Of a stretch of 64,000 nt of DNA, positions 23,414 to 31,765 are shown in pieces (within the stretch, counting starts at the first letter, position 1; each line of letters starts with the position of its first letter). The notes under the pieces were generated by a model that worked only from the letters and a program-made list of their open reading frames with translations, was not told the origin of the DNA and made no database searches. Made by a program: the position numbers and the translations under genes. The stretch comes from an uncultured Amylibacter sp. (GTDB taxonomy: Bacteria; Pseudomonadota; Alphaproteobacteria; Rhodobacterales; Rhodobacteraceae), in contig OY365738.1 of the NCBI GenBank assembly GCA_959347345.1, forward strand, positions 930,001 to 994,000, written 5' to 3'.

Positions 23414-25255
23414 ATGACACATCACAAACCAACGGCTACCCGCCATATATCGCCTTATTTCATTGGGATTTGCGCGGTTGCACTCGCCATTTTCACGCTG
23501 ACCACCCCCGTTTTCGCGGATAATCATGGAATATCCATGTACGGCAAGCCCGAATTGCCCGCGAATTACACCGCCCTGCCCTATGCGAACCCTGACGCGC
23601 CCAAAGGCGGACAGATAGTTTTTGGCGAATCGGGCGGGTTTGATTCGCTAAACCCCTATATTTTAAAGGGGCGTTCCCCTTGGGGAGTCCGCGCCCACAT
23701 GGTTGAATCTCTGATGGGGCGCAATTGGGACGAACCTTTTGCTTTGTACGGATTGCTCGCCGAATCGATAAAAACCGCGGATGACCGCAGTTGGGTGGAA
23801 TTCACCCTCCGCCCAGAGGCACAGTTTTCTGACGGCAGTCCTGTGACGGTGGACGATGTTTTATGGAGCTTTGAGACGATGGGCGCGATTGGCCATCCGC
23901 GCTATCAACGTTCGTGGCAGAATGTAGCCAGTGCCACCCAAACGGGCGAACGCACCTTGCGAATCGTCTTTAAAGAACAGGATTTGGAGGCACCTTTAAC
24001 CATGGGTTTGCGCCCCGTTTTGAAAAAATCAGATTGGGACGGGCGGGCGTTTGATGAAAGCGGGCTTGACCCTTTCACCGCTTCGGGGGCGTATATTTTG
24101 GATGAGTTTGAACCGAATCGGTTTATCCAATTCCGCCGTAATCCGGACTATTGGGGGCGTGATTTGGCGTTCAATCGCGGGCGTAATAATTTTGACACGA
24201 TTCGTTATGAATACTTTGGCGATGGTGGCGTGGTTTTTGAGGCGTTTAAGGCAGGCACAACCAGCGTTCATCGCGAATGGAACGGGGCGAAGTGGAATTC
24301 CAGCTATGATTTCCCAGCCGTGCAATCGGGGGCGGTGGTGAAATCGTTAATTCCGCATCAGCGTCCGACTGGTATCAATGGTTTTGTTATGAATACTCGC
24401 CGTGATATTTTCAAAGATTGGCGGGTGCGTGATGCTATGATTCACGCGTTCAACTATGAATTCATCAATCAAACCGTTAATGATAGTGCGATTGCGCGGA
24501 TTTCCTCGTATTTTTCAAATTCGGTTTTGGGAATGCGGGAGGGGGTTGCCACGGGTAAAGTGCGGGCGTTGCTCGCGCCCTTTGATTCGAATGGTGATTT
24601 GATTGAAGGCGCGATGGACGGCTATACCCTGCCCGTATCGGACGGCAATGTCCGCAATCGTGGGAATTTACGGATAGCCACGGCTCGGCTGGCAGAGGCG
24701 GGCTGGACGATACAGGACGGCGTATTAAAGAACAGCGCGGGCGATGTGTTTGCCTTTGATATAGTGCTGAGTGCGGGCTCTACCGAAGACGAAGCGATTG
24801 CCAATATCTATGCCGATGCGCTCCGCCGTTTGGGGATGGATGCGCGGGTGATAACCGTGGATTCCGCGCAGTATAAGGAGCGTGTGACAGTCTATGATTT
24901 TGATATGACGAAGTATCGGCGCGGGTTGTCTTTGTCCCCTGGGGTTGAGCAAAAGGCGTATTGGGGCGGTTCTGGAGTGGTCGAGCCAGGGTCTCGTAAT
25001 TATATGGGAGTGGATAATGCCGCGATAAATGCCCTGGTGGATGGGTTGGTTTTGGCCGAATCGCAAGAGGATTTCGTGGCGACGGTGCGTGCCTTGGACA
25101 GAGTGCTGATGGCTGGGCGGTATGTTATCCCGATATGGCCTGCCCCTGCTTTGCAATCGCGGGTCGCGCATAAGCGTGAGCTGCATTATCCTGCTGAGCT
25201 GCCGATATACGGTGATTGGATTGGGTTTATGCCCGATGTTTGGTGGGATGAATAG
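23414..25255 (+). CDS. ABC transporter substrate-binding protein, YejA-like (family 5)
   Basis: Periplasmic solute-binding protein, 613 residues, of the SBP family 5 oligopeptide group. An N-terminal signal peptide (hydrophobic GICAVALAIFTLTTPVFA) is followed by the YejA-type opening HGISMYGKPELPANY and NPDAPKGGQIVFGESGGFDSLNPY. Later family blocks include LAESIKTADDRSWVEFTLR, FSDGSPVTVDDVLWSFE and NYMGVDNAAINALVDGL. YejA-type proteins bind peptides for uptake, including microcin-like ones; the ligand is unknown here. No permease or ATPase genes flank it, which is unusual since yejABEF is normally together. AAAGGAATGTTGCCAAC precedes the ATG. Confidence 0.9.
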   Translation: MTHHKPTATRHISPYFIGICAVALAIFTLTTPVFADNHGISMYGKPELPANYTALPYANPDAPKGGQIVFGESGGFDSLNPYILKGRSPWGVRAHMVESLMGRNWDEPFALYGLLAESIKTADDRSWVEFTLRPEAQFSDGSPVTVDDVLWSFETMGAIGHPRYQRSWQNVASATQTGERTLRIVFKEQDLEAPLTMGLRPVLKKSDWDGRAFDESGLDPFTASGAYILDEFEPNRFIQFRRNPDYWGRDLAFNRGRNNFDTIRYEYFGDGGVVFEAFKAGTTSVHREWNGAKWNSSYDFPAVQSGAVVKSLIPHQRPTGINGFVMNTRRDIFKDWRVRDAMIHAFNYEFINQTVNDSAIARISSYFSNSVLGMREGVATGKVRALLAPFDSNGDLIEGAMDGYTLPVSDGNVRNRGNLRIATARLAEAGWTIQDGVLKNSAGDVFAFDIVLSAGSTEDEAIANIYADALRRLGMDARVITVDSAQYKERVTVYDFDMTKYRRGLSLSPGVEQKAYWGGSGVVEPGSRNYMGVDNAAINALVDGLVLAESQEDFVATVRALDRVLMAGRYVIPIWPAPALQSRVAHKRELHYPAELPIYGDWIGFMPDVWWDE

Positions 25256-25265
25256 TTGTTAGTGA

Positions 25266-25880
25266 TTAGTGATTAATAGTTAACAGCAAGGCGGTTGCCA
25301 GACAAAACATAAACACCGCAATCCCCGCATCCAAAATCCGCCAAAACCGCGCCCGCCCCATCATCGGAGCCACCAATTTCGCCCCATACCCTAATGTAAA
25401 AAAGAAACTAAACGACGCAAACGACGCACAAATCCAAAACGCAAACCGCGCCCCTGCTCCGTCAAACTGCGTGGAAACCGCGCCGATTAACACCACCGTA
25501 TCCAAATACACATGCGGATTTAACCAAGTCACTCCAACCAAAATCGCTAGTATTTTGAAAACAGACACAGGCGCACCCTCCAGCTCATTACGATAATCCG
25601 AATACAGCACCGCCCGCACTCGCATCGCACCATAGCCCACCAGAAACACGATGCCAAACACCGTCATCGCGGACTTAAACCACGCGACCTCGGCACTTAT
25701 CTGTGAAAACCCGTACACCCCAACGCTAATCAAAATCGCATCGGACATCGCGCAAAACAACACACACACCAACACGTGGCTTTTCGCCAACCCTTGGCGC
25801 AAAACCAACGCATTCTGCGCCCCAATAACAACTATCAATGATAGGGCGGTGAAATAGCCCGTGATCCCCGCGTAAATCAT
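25266..25880 (-). CDS. LysE/ArgO family amino-acid exporter
   Basis: A 204-residue membrane protein with six hydrophobic segments and the LysE/ArgO signature: FTALSLIVVIGAQNALVLRQGL at the N-terminus, CAMSDAILISVGVYG in the second helix, and WLNPHVYLDTVVLIG in the middle. The family exports basic amino acids such as arginine or lysine. It converges with the YejA-like gene; its last codons (LTINH) and stop are made from TTAACTATTAATCACTAA, which is repeat-like sequence shared with the neighbouring gap. It is likely co-transcribed with the upstream DUF502 gene, since the gap is 3 bp. Confidence 0.88.
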   Translation of the reverse strand: MIYAGITGYFTALSLIVVIGAQNALVLRQGLAKSHVLVCVLFCAMSDAILISVGVYGFSQISAEVAWFKSAMTVFGIVFLVGYGAMRVRAVLYSDYRNELEGAPVSVFKILAILVGVTWLNPHVYLDTVVLIGAVSTQFDGAGARFAFWICASFASFSFFFTLGYGAKLVAPMMGRARFWRILDAGIAVFMFCLATALLLTINH

Positions 25881-25883
25881 CGG

Positions 25884-26750
25884 TTATCGCTTGGTCGCAG
25901 TCCTGCGAACCTTTTTTATAGCGGGCAATCGTGTGCCTGCCGCGCCGACGGGTGGCACGACCAGCCCCGCGGAAATCACCAATTTAGCGGCGGATTCCAC
26001 GTCCATATCCAACAGAACTATGTCCTTTTTCGGCACGAACAGCAAAAAGCCAGAGGTCGGATTGGGCGTAGTCGGCAGGAACACCGAACACATCTTTTTA
26101 TGCCCTGCTTTGCCCAGAATCTCGCCTTTTGTATCGGTCACAACAAAGCCAACCGCCCATATCCCTTTGCGCGGATATTGGATAATGCAAGCGTGTTCAA
26201 ATTTGGAACTGGACGGGCTGGTAATCGTCTCTACAATCTGTTTTGTGCCACTGTAAATGGAACGGACAATGGGGACTCGCGCCACCAGAGCCTCACCCAA
26301 ACGCAGGATTTGACGACCGAAAAACCCCTTTACCACCGCGCCGATAAAGGCGGTGAAGACCAGAAAGACTATGATACCGAAACCACGCAGATTGACATCA
26401 AAATAAACTTGCGGATTATAGCGATTGGGAATCAGTGGCAAAATACGGTCATCAAAAAACCCAGCGACCGCCCAGATGAGGTAAATAGTCATAACGACAG
26501 GCAGAACGACTACTAATCCAGTCAGGAAATTGGTGCGGAATTTGCTGAAGATGGACGGCGGTTTTGGCGGTAGGAATATGGGAGGGGGTTTGGTTGCCTT
26601 TACCCCTGTTTTTACAGGAGGCTTTGCCCCCGTTTTTGCACCCGTTTTCACATCCGTCTTTACATCGGATTTTACATCGCTCTTTCCTGCGGTCTTTACG
26701 GCAGGTTTTGCCCCTGCCCCCCCAGATAATTTTGATTTTTGATTCGCCAT
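25884..26750 (-). CDS. DUF502 family membrane protein
   Basis: Conserved bacterial membrane protein of unknown function. After a repetitive basic N-terminus ([17 protein letters not shown], then [10 protein letters not shown]) come two membrane helices ([21 protein letters not shown] and [19 protein letters not shown]) with the DUF502 hallmarks. The soluble part follows: [28 protein letters not shown] and [25 protein letters not shown]. The N-terminal repeat is not part of the family domain. The ATG at 26750 is preferred over 26756 because AGGAA is 7 bases from it. It is divergent from rpsB. Confidence 0.88.
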   Translation of the reverse strand: MANQKSKLSGGAGAKPAVKTAGKSDVKSDVKTDVKTGAKTGAKPPVKTGVKATKPPPIFLPPKPPSIFSKFRTNFLTGLVVVLPVVMTIYLIWAVAGFFDDRILPLIPNRYNPQVYFDVNLRGFGIIVFLVFTAFIGAVVKGFFGRQILRLGEALVARVPIVRSIYSGTKQIVETITSPSSSKFEHACIIQYPRKGIWAVGFVVTDTKGEILGKAGHKKMCSVFLPTTPNPTSGFLLFVPKKDIVLLDMDVESAAKLVISAGLVVPPVGAAGTRLPAIKKVRRTATKR

Positions 26751-26878
26751 ACCCATTTCCTATCGTATTTACACGCAATTCACGCGCGACTCTACCGCCT
26801 TATCGCGAGTTTATCGCATTATTCGCAGTTATTTCCCACTATTTTCCTTTTATTTCCTTTTATATCGTATTTTTGCAC

Positions 26879-26907
26879 TTGCCAAGTGGTAAAATTACTT
26901 TTATACG
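26879..26907 (+). promoter_or_regulatory. Candidate sigma70 promoter of rpsB-tsf
   Basis: TTGCCA (26879-26884) and TATACG (26902-26907) have 17-bp spacing, followed by a leader of about 120 nt. Confidence 0.5.
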
Positions 26908-26950
26908 CCCCCTGTCTGGTAAAAATCAGATGAATAACAGGCAGAAGCGC

Positions 26951-27034
26951 GAATATGGGACAAACAGCCCATATTCCACCGGTTGGGTTGTACCCTTATA
27001 CTTCTGCTCAGGTAAAACCGGAAAGGAAAACACT
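26951..27034 (+). promoter_or_regulatory. Structured rpsB leader, probable S2 autoregulatory element
   Basis: A perfect 9-bp hairpin GAATATGGG/CCCATATTC (26951-26959, 26968-26976) is followed by CCGGTT (26979-26984), GGGTTGTACCC and then AACCGG (27016-27021), complementary to CCGGTT. The last helix lies directly before the GGAAAGGA ribosome site. Leaders of rpsB in other proteobacteria mediate S2 autoregulation, so that role is inferred here. Confidence 0.6.
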
Positions 27035-28264
27035 ATGGCTCTGCCAGATTTCACCCTGCGCCAATTGCTGGAAGCAGGCGTTCACTTTGGACACCAAACT
27101 CACCGATGGAACCCGCATATGGGACCCTATATTTATGGGGCGCGTAACGGCATTCACATCTTGGATTTAACGCAAACCGTCCCTTTGTTGGAGCAAGCGT
27201 TAATCGCTATCCACCAAACCGTATCGAAAAACGGTCGTGTGCTGTTTGTCGGCACAAAACGGCAGGCTAGCGACGCGATAGCTGAGGCTGCTGAACGGTG
27301 CGCCCAATACTATATTAACCAAAGATGGCTTGGCGGAACGCTGACGAACTGGAAGGTTGTCTGCAATTCCATCGATCGTTTGAAGATGATTGATGAAAAA
27401 TTGGCGGGTGAGACTGAGGGTTTTACTAAAAAAGAACGTTTGGGGATGGAGCGGGATCAACGCAAACTGCAAGCCTCACTCGGCGGGATTCGCGAAATGG
27501 GGCGATTGCCTGATATTTTGTTTGTGATTGACACGAATAAAGATGCTCTTTCTATAGCGGAGGCTAATAAATTAGGCATCCCCGTGATTGCCGTGATTGA
27601 CAGCAATTCCAGCCCCACAGGGATAGATTATCCCATACCGGGTAATGACGATGCGACTCGCGCGATTACGTTTTACTGCGATTTGATGGCAAGGGCGGCC
27701 TTGGATGGGGTCAGCGAGCATATGCAATCTGTTGGCATAGATATGGGGGCAAGCGAAGCTGCACCTGTGGAAGAATTGCCAGAGGTGGAAGAAGCCGAGC
27801 AAGAGGTGGATGATAAAAAAGCCGGGCCGGTTGTTGAGAAGAAAGGCACTAAAAAGCTGGACGCGGCGACTAAGGCGCAAGCCGTACAGGCGGGCAAACA
27901 GGCGGTTGCGAAACCTGCCGATAAGTCCGCCAAAAAATCAACCACTAAACCAGCAAAGACCAGTAAGCCAGACGCGGATGTCAAACCCGCAAAGGCTAAA
28001 CCTGTAAAAGCTGAACCAGCGAAAGCCAAGCCAGCCAAAGTTGCACCTGCGAAGGATGCAAAAGCAAAAGCTCCCGCAAAAGACGCTAAAGCAAAGGCTA
28101 CCCCCGCAAAGGCTAAAAAAGAGGACGCGCCTAAAAAGCCCGCCCCTAAAAAAGCCGCCCCTAAAAAGGCCGATACGGCGGAGAAAAAGGCTACTGCCCC
28201 TAAAAAGGCCGCACCTAAAAAACCAGCCACTAAACCAGCCACTAAACCAACAAAAGGAGACTAA
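27035..28264 (+). CDS. rpsB: 30S ribosomal protein S2 with histone-H1-like tail
   Basis: uS2 of the small subunit. Residues 1-225 form the normal protein: [79 protein letters not shown] and YPIPGNDDA. The protein then continues for about 180 residues of almost pure Lys, Ala and Pro ([17 protein letters not shown] and many PKKAAPKK units), making 409 residues against the usual ~250. The tail looks like eukaryotic histone H1 or AlgP and should bind nucleic acid non-specifically. The frame is open upstream to 26564, but the ATG at 27035 follows GGAAAGGAAAACACT and starts MALPDFTL as in relatives. Confidence 0.95.
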   Translation: MALPDFTLRQLLEAGVHFGHQTHRWNPHMGPYIYGARNGIHILDLTQTVPLLEQALIAIHQTVSKNGRVLFVGTKRQASDAIAEAAERCAQYYINQRWLGGTLTNWKVVCNSIDRLKMIDEKLAGETEGFTKKERLGMERDQRKLQASLGGIREMGRLPDILFVIDTNKDALSIAEANKLGIPVIAVIDSNSSPTGIDYPIPGNDDATRAITFYCDLMARAALDGVSEHMQSVGIDMGASEAAPVEELPEVEEAEQEVDDKKAGPVVEKKGTKKLDAATKAQAVQAGKQAVAKPADKSAKKSTTKPAKTSKPDADVKPAKAKPVKAEPAKAKPAKVAPAKDAKAKAPAKDAKAKATPAKAKKEDAPKKPAPKKAAPKKADTAEKKATAPKKAAPKKPATKPATKPTKGD

Positions 28265-28267
28265 ATC

Positions 28268-29146
28268 ATGGCTATCACAGCAGCACAGGTAAAAGAACTG
28301 CGCGACACTTCGGGCGCGGGCATGATGGACGCGAAAAAGGCGTTAACCGAAACAAACGGCGATATGGAGGCGGCGGTTGATTGGTTGCGTACCAAAGGGC
28401 TCGCCACTGCCGCCAAGAAATCAGGGCGCACAACGTCTGAGGGTTTGGTCGGTGTTCATATAAACACCCCCCATGCCGTGGTCGTAGAGGTCAATGCCGA
28501 AACCGATTTCGTGGCGAAAAACGCGGATTTCCAAGGCTTGGTTACGGGTATCGTAAAGGCGGCCGTGGATGTGGATGATTTGGCGCAACTGATGGACGCG
28601 CCGTTAAACGGCGGGTCGGTGACGGACGCTGTGACTTCCGCGATTGCGACGATTGGTGAAAATATGTCGGTACGGCGGATGGCGCGGGTTTCGGGCGAAC
28701 GGCTGGGCGCGTATATTCACACGGCAGCGGCCGAGGGTTTGGGGCGGATTGGCGTGATTGTCGCGATAAACGGCGGCAATGATGGCTTTGCCAAGCAGGT
28801 TGCGATGCATATCGCGGCGACTAATCCGCAGTCTTTGGATGAGAGTGATTTGGATGCTGACGTGATTGCTCGTGAAAAGGAAGTGCTGAGCCAGCAAGCA
28901 CGGGAATCAGGCAAGCCAGAGGCTGTGATTGAAAAGATGATTGTTGGGCGGATGAAAAAGTTTTATGCTGATGTGACGTTGGTTAATCAGGCGTTTGTTA
29001 TCAATCCGGATCAGAGTGTCGGGGAAGCGGCGGCCGAATGCGGTGCTGTGATCACTGGGTTTGTGCGGTTTGAAGTGGGTGATGGGATTGAAAAACGTGA
29101 AGAGAACTTTATGGAAGAAGTGGCGAAGACTATGAAGGGCGGATAG
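28268..29146 (+). CDS. tsf: Elongation factor Ts
   Basis: Guanine nucleotide exchange factor for EF-Tu, 292 residues. The N-terminal UBA-like domain and signature [31 protein letters not shown] are followed by [13 protein letters not shown] and the two core domains ([30 protein letters not shown]). AAAGGAGACTAAATC, overlapping the rpsB stop region, supplies the ribosome site. It forms an operon with rpsB, and an intrinsic terminator follows. pyrH and frr, often next, are absent. Confidence 0.97.
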   Translation: MAITAAQVKELRDTSGAGMMDAKKALTETNGDMEAAVDWLRTKGLATAAKKSGRTTSEGLVGVHINTPHAVVVEVNAETDFVAKNADFQGLVTGIVKAAVDVDDLAQLMDAPLNGGSVTDAVTSAIATIGENMSVRRMARVSGERLGAYIHTAAAEGLGRIGVIVAINGGNDGFAKQVAMHIAATNPQSLDESDLDADVIAREKEVLSQQARESGKPEAVIEKMIVGRMKKFYADVTLVNQAFVINPDQSVGEAAAECGAVITGFVRFEVGDGIEKREENFMEEVAKTMKGG

Positions 29147-29222
29147 TTGTTAGTTGTTAGTTGTTAGTTATTAGTTATTAGTTATTAGTTATTAGTTATT
29201 AGTTATTAGTTGTTAGTTATTA
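29143..29222 (+). repeat. Heptamer array between tsf stop and its terminator
   Basis: About eleven TTAGTTG/TTAGTTA units run from the tsf stop codon (GGATAG) to the terminator stem, so they lie inside the rpsB-tsf transcript. Confidence 0.9.
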
Positions 29223-29255
29223 AAGCAAGCAGTCGTAAGATTGCTTGCTTTTTTT
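29223..29255 (+). terminator. Rho-independent terminator of rpsB-tsf
   Basis: 9-bp perfect stem AAGCAAGCA/TGCTTGCTT (29223-29231, 29242-29250), loop of 10, then a run of seven T that overlaps the stem end. Confidence 0.9.
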
Positions 29256-29282
29256 ATGGTGATTTTATTAACGATTCTGCCC

Positions 29283-29442
29283 CAACACCATATTAGTGCT
29301 GGGAGACTACTAAGCCCCGCGTGCGGGCGCGATGTATTTCTGCAAGCAGTATTCTATTCCATCGCCCTCCCAACCAAATGGGAGGATTTTTGAGAACACC
29401 AATCCTCAATGTGTCACGCGAAGGTTAGTAGACCTTGTCGAC
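29283..29442 (-). ncRNA. Candidate structured RNA, about 160 nt, family unknown (6S-like size)
   Basis: Minus-strand promoter-like TTGCAA (29473-29478) and TATTGT (29449-29454), 18 bp apart, would start a transcript near 29442. Two 17-nt arms, CTACTAACCTTCGCGTG (29431-29415) and CACGCGGGGCTTAGTAG (29323-29307), pair over their whole length with one C-C mismatch and two G-U pairs. The 91 nt between them form CTCCCA/TGGGAG and GGCGATG/CATCGC hairpins. A further hairpin CCCAGCAC/GTGTTGGG, also with a G-U pair, closes the 3' side. These pairs work only as G-U on the minus strand, so that strand is inferred. No T-run terminator was seen. 6S RNA is one possibility, not established. Confidence 0.5.
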
Positions 29443-29479
29443 TCCTTCACAATAGCCTAATTATTTTTTGATTGCAAGT

Positions 29480-29518
29480 TAAATAACGATTAATGATTAA
29501 CGATTAACGATTAATGAC
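29480..29518 (+). repeat. TTAACGA/TTAATGA heptamers
   Basis: A short array of about five units leads into module B. Confidence 0.7.
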
Positions 29519-29731
29519 CATTCGTTATGTTTGGCACGGGTCGCGCGAACCCGAAGGGTGTGCGTCTTGGTTATTAGGTGTAAGGGAATTTGCGTCACCA
29601 GCGACTCTAAAATACACTGACCCAGTACAACCGATAAGCTGACGCGCACCCGTGGGGGTGAGGGTGCGCGCGACCACCCTTTGGGCGGTCGTTTCCTAGG
29701 TGCTAGGTCTGCTCTAGAATAATAATGAATG
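29519..29731 (+). repeat. Repeat module B, copy 2
   Basis: Same order as the copy at 19557-19801: GTTATGTTTGGCACGG, GGTCGCGCG, the GCGCACCC/GGGTGCGC hairpin and the inverse CGCGCGACC, then a GACC...GGTC hairpin with loop CACCCTTTGGGC, GTCGTTTCCTAG and CTGCTCTAGAATAATAATGA. A 98-codon minus-strand frame here is an artefact. Confidence 0.85.
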
Positions 29732-29918
29732 CCCTGCGGGTCTTCGTCATTGCTACGCAATGCCGACCAACCCAAAAGTAGCAAAAAAATCATTATTAGT
29801 TGATTTATTTAGGCTTTGCCAAACATAGCCAAAGGCTTTTGTGTATGGGCTTTTGCGAAAGCAAAAGCTCTATATGCACAAAAGCCCCCACTAATAACTA
29901 ATAACTAACAACTAACAA
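29732..29918 (+). repeat. Partial module A, hairpins only, plus heptamers
   Basis: Contains the GGGTCTTCGTCATTGC/GCAATGCCGACC hairpin and the long GGCTTTTGTG/CACAAAAGCC hairpin (29834-29886) whose inner stem is the perfect GCTTTTGC/GCAAAAGC. TAACTAA/CTAACAA units reach the mtnP stop codon. Confidence 0.85.
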
Positions 29919-30806
29919 CTAAACCAAAACCCGCCCCGCAACCGCGTCCAGCTTTGCCACCACCGCCTCATCGCGAGCCTCTGGTGCGGTGATAATCGCA
30001 TACTCCAACGCGCGGTCACACCCGCATTCGCACACCCCACGCGCTCCTCCCAATTCATCAGGCAACCCCGCCACCAGCTTTTTCCCAGCCGCCACATTGC
30101 CCATTAAAACCGCGATAATCTTAGTAATATCCACCTCACCATGGTCGGGATGCCAGCTATCATAATCCGTGACCATAGCCATTGACGCATAGCACATCTC
30201 TGCCTCCCGCGCCAAGGCCGCCTCTGGCATGTTCGTCATACCAATCACGTCCGCCCGCCAAACTTCGCGGTACATTCGGCTCTCTGCCAGGGTAGAAAAT
30301 TGCGGCCCCTCCATTGCCAAATAAACCCCGCCATCATGCACGCGAATCCCCGCCGCACCAGCCGCGGCAAAACAGGCGGCACCCAACCGCGCACAGGTAG
30401 GATGCGCCATGCTGACATGCGCCACACACCCCGCGCCAAAGAAACTCTTTTCACGCGCAATCGTGCGGTCAATATACTGATTTACCACAACAAAATCACC
30501 GGGCGCGTATTCATCACGCAGCGAGCCACAGGCGGACAAGGACACCACATCCGTCACCCCTGCCCGTTTCAAAACATCAATATTCGCGCGATAGTTTATC
30601 GCCGAGGGGCTATGCACATGCCCACGTCCATGACGGGGCAGAAACACCAGCTTTATCCCGTCCAGCCACCCGACCATAATATCGTCCGAAGGCGCGCCAA
30701 ACGGGCTGCTCATCGCCAGCCATTCCACCTGTTCCAAACCGTCCATATCGTACAAGCCACTGCCTCCGATAATACCGATAACTGGTTTTTTCTCTTTATC
30801 CGTCAT
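29919..30806 (-). CDS. mtnP: S-methyl-5'-thioadenosine phosphorylase
   Basis: Cytoplasmic trimeric PNP/MTAP-family enzyme, 295 residues, that splits methylthioadenosine to adenine and methylthioribose-1-phosphate in methionine salvage. Signatures are [15 protein letters not shown] (phosphate-binding Gly loop), [21 protein letters not shown] (phosphate and substrate site), [46 protein letters not shown], and [22 protein letters not shown] with the Asp/Met purine pocket. Its last codons run into the repeat array. It is divergent from murI with about 125 bp between starts. Confidence 0.93.
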   Translation of the reverse strand: MTDKEKKPVIGIIGGSGLYDMDGLEQVEWLAMSSPFGAPSDDIMVGWLDGIKLVFLPRHGRGHVHSPSAINYRANIDVLKRAGVTDVVSLSACGSLRDEYAPGDFVVVNQYIDRTIAREKSFFGAGCVAHVSMAHPTCARLGAACFAAAGAAGIRVHDGGVYLAMEGPQFSTLAESRMYREVWRADVIGMTNMPEAALAREAEMCYASMAMVTDYDSWHPDHGEVDITKIIAVLMGNVAAGKKLVAGLPDELGGARGVCECGCDRALEYAIITAPEARDEAVVAKLDAVAGRVLV

Positions 30807-30861
30807 AATAACCCCTTTTTTATCGGGCAGATTGATACTGCCCTTTCACTGCCCTTTTCAC

Positions 30862-30890
30862 TTGCCTTTTAGCATAAGGCGGGGTAAAGT
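30862..30890 (+). promoter_or_regulatory. Candidate sigma70 promoter of murI
   Basis: TTGCCT (30862-30867) and TAAAGT (30885-30890), 17 bp apart, 40 bp before the murI ATG. Confidence 0.45.
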
Positions 30891-30930
30891 CAAATCCAAA
30901 CAAACCCACACACACAAAAGGACAACCACA

Positions 30931-31752
30931 ATGCCCATCGGTGTTTTTGATTCGGGTCTGGGTGGATTAACCATTTACCGCAGCCTCGCCCGCGCTCTGC
31001 CTAACTATGATTTCTGCTACCTTGGGGATAACGCTTGCGCCCCTTATGGCTTGCGAGATAATGACGATATAACGCGATTGACGCAGGCGGGGATGGAACG
31101 ACTCTGGCAGGCGGGGTGTGATTTGATTATCCTTGCGTGCAATACCGCCAGCGCGGTTGCCCTGCATGATTTGCAAACCGCAGGTCTGCCGAAAGGCAAA
31201 CGGGTTTTAGGCGTTTTCGTGCCGATGATAGAGGCAATAACCGCCCGCCCTTGGGGTGACAAATCCGCCCCCCGCCACGGCGATTTACGCCAAGTCGCCC
31301 TGTTCGCCACCCCTGCAACCGTTGCCAGCCGTGCTTTCCAGCGCGAATTATCCTTCCGTGCCTTGGGGGTTGATGTGGAGGCACAACCTTGCGATGGATT
31401 GGTGGAAGCGATAGAATCCCACGATATGCCACTTGCAGGCGATTTGGTTCGCGCCCATATAGCGGCTTTACAAAAGCGGATGCCTATGCCACAAGTGGCG
31501 GTGCTTGGATGCACGCATTATCCGCTGGTTCGCGAGATCTTTGAGGATGTGTTGGGCGCGGATGTGCAGGTTTATTCGCAGGAACAGCTATGTGCGCAGA
31601 GCTTGATTGACTATTTAAACCGCCATCCCGAATTCGTGGAAAACACGGAGGGCGGGGGCAAAACGACATTTTTAACCACGGGGGATGCGGGCAAAGTATC
31701 CCAAGGGGCAAGCCAGTTTTTGGATAGACCTGTGGTTTTTATACAGGCTTGA
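30931..31752 (+). CDS. murI: Glutamate racemase
   Basis: Cytoplasmic cofactor-independent racemase that makes D-glutamate for peptidoglycan, 273 residues. It opens with [17 protein letters not shown] (catalytic Asp/Ser loop). The two catalytic cysteines are in [11 protein letters not shown] (Cys70) and LGCTHYPLV (Cys194). An earlier in-frame start at 30832 lies upstream of the promoter, and the added residues are unlike MurI, so the ATG after AAAAGGACAACCACA is used. A lipoprotein gene follows 13 bp later. Confidence 0.94.
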   Translation: MPIGVFDSGLGGLTIYRSLARALPNYDFCYLGDNACAPYGLRDNDDITRLTQAGMERLWQAGCDLIILACNTASAVALHDLQTAGLPKGKRVLGVFVPMIEAITARPWGDKSAPRHGDLRQVALFATPATVASRAFQRELSFRALGVDVEAQPCDGLVEAIESHDMPLAGDLVRAHIAALQKRMPMPQVAVLGCTHYPLVREIFEDVLGADVQVYSQEQLCAQSLIDYLNRHPEFVENTEGGGKTTFLTTGDAGKVSQGASQFLDRPVVFIQA

Positions 31753-31765
31753 AAGGGGTTTCGTG

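Noticed and set aside
26564..27034. Upstream extension of the rpsB frame (157 extra codons)
   Set aside because: It overlaps the divergent DUF502 gene and the rpsB promoter and leader; the MALPDF start after GGAAAGGA is standard.
27673..28242. A 189-codon minus-strand frame with a hydrophobic Ala/Gly/Phe product
   Set aside because: It is the exact shadow of the Lys/Ala/Pro repeat tail of rpsB; the composition follows from the repeated codons.
29497..29793. Minus-strand 98-codon frame
   Set aside because: It is made entirely of module B and heptamer sequence, with no ribosome site.
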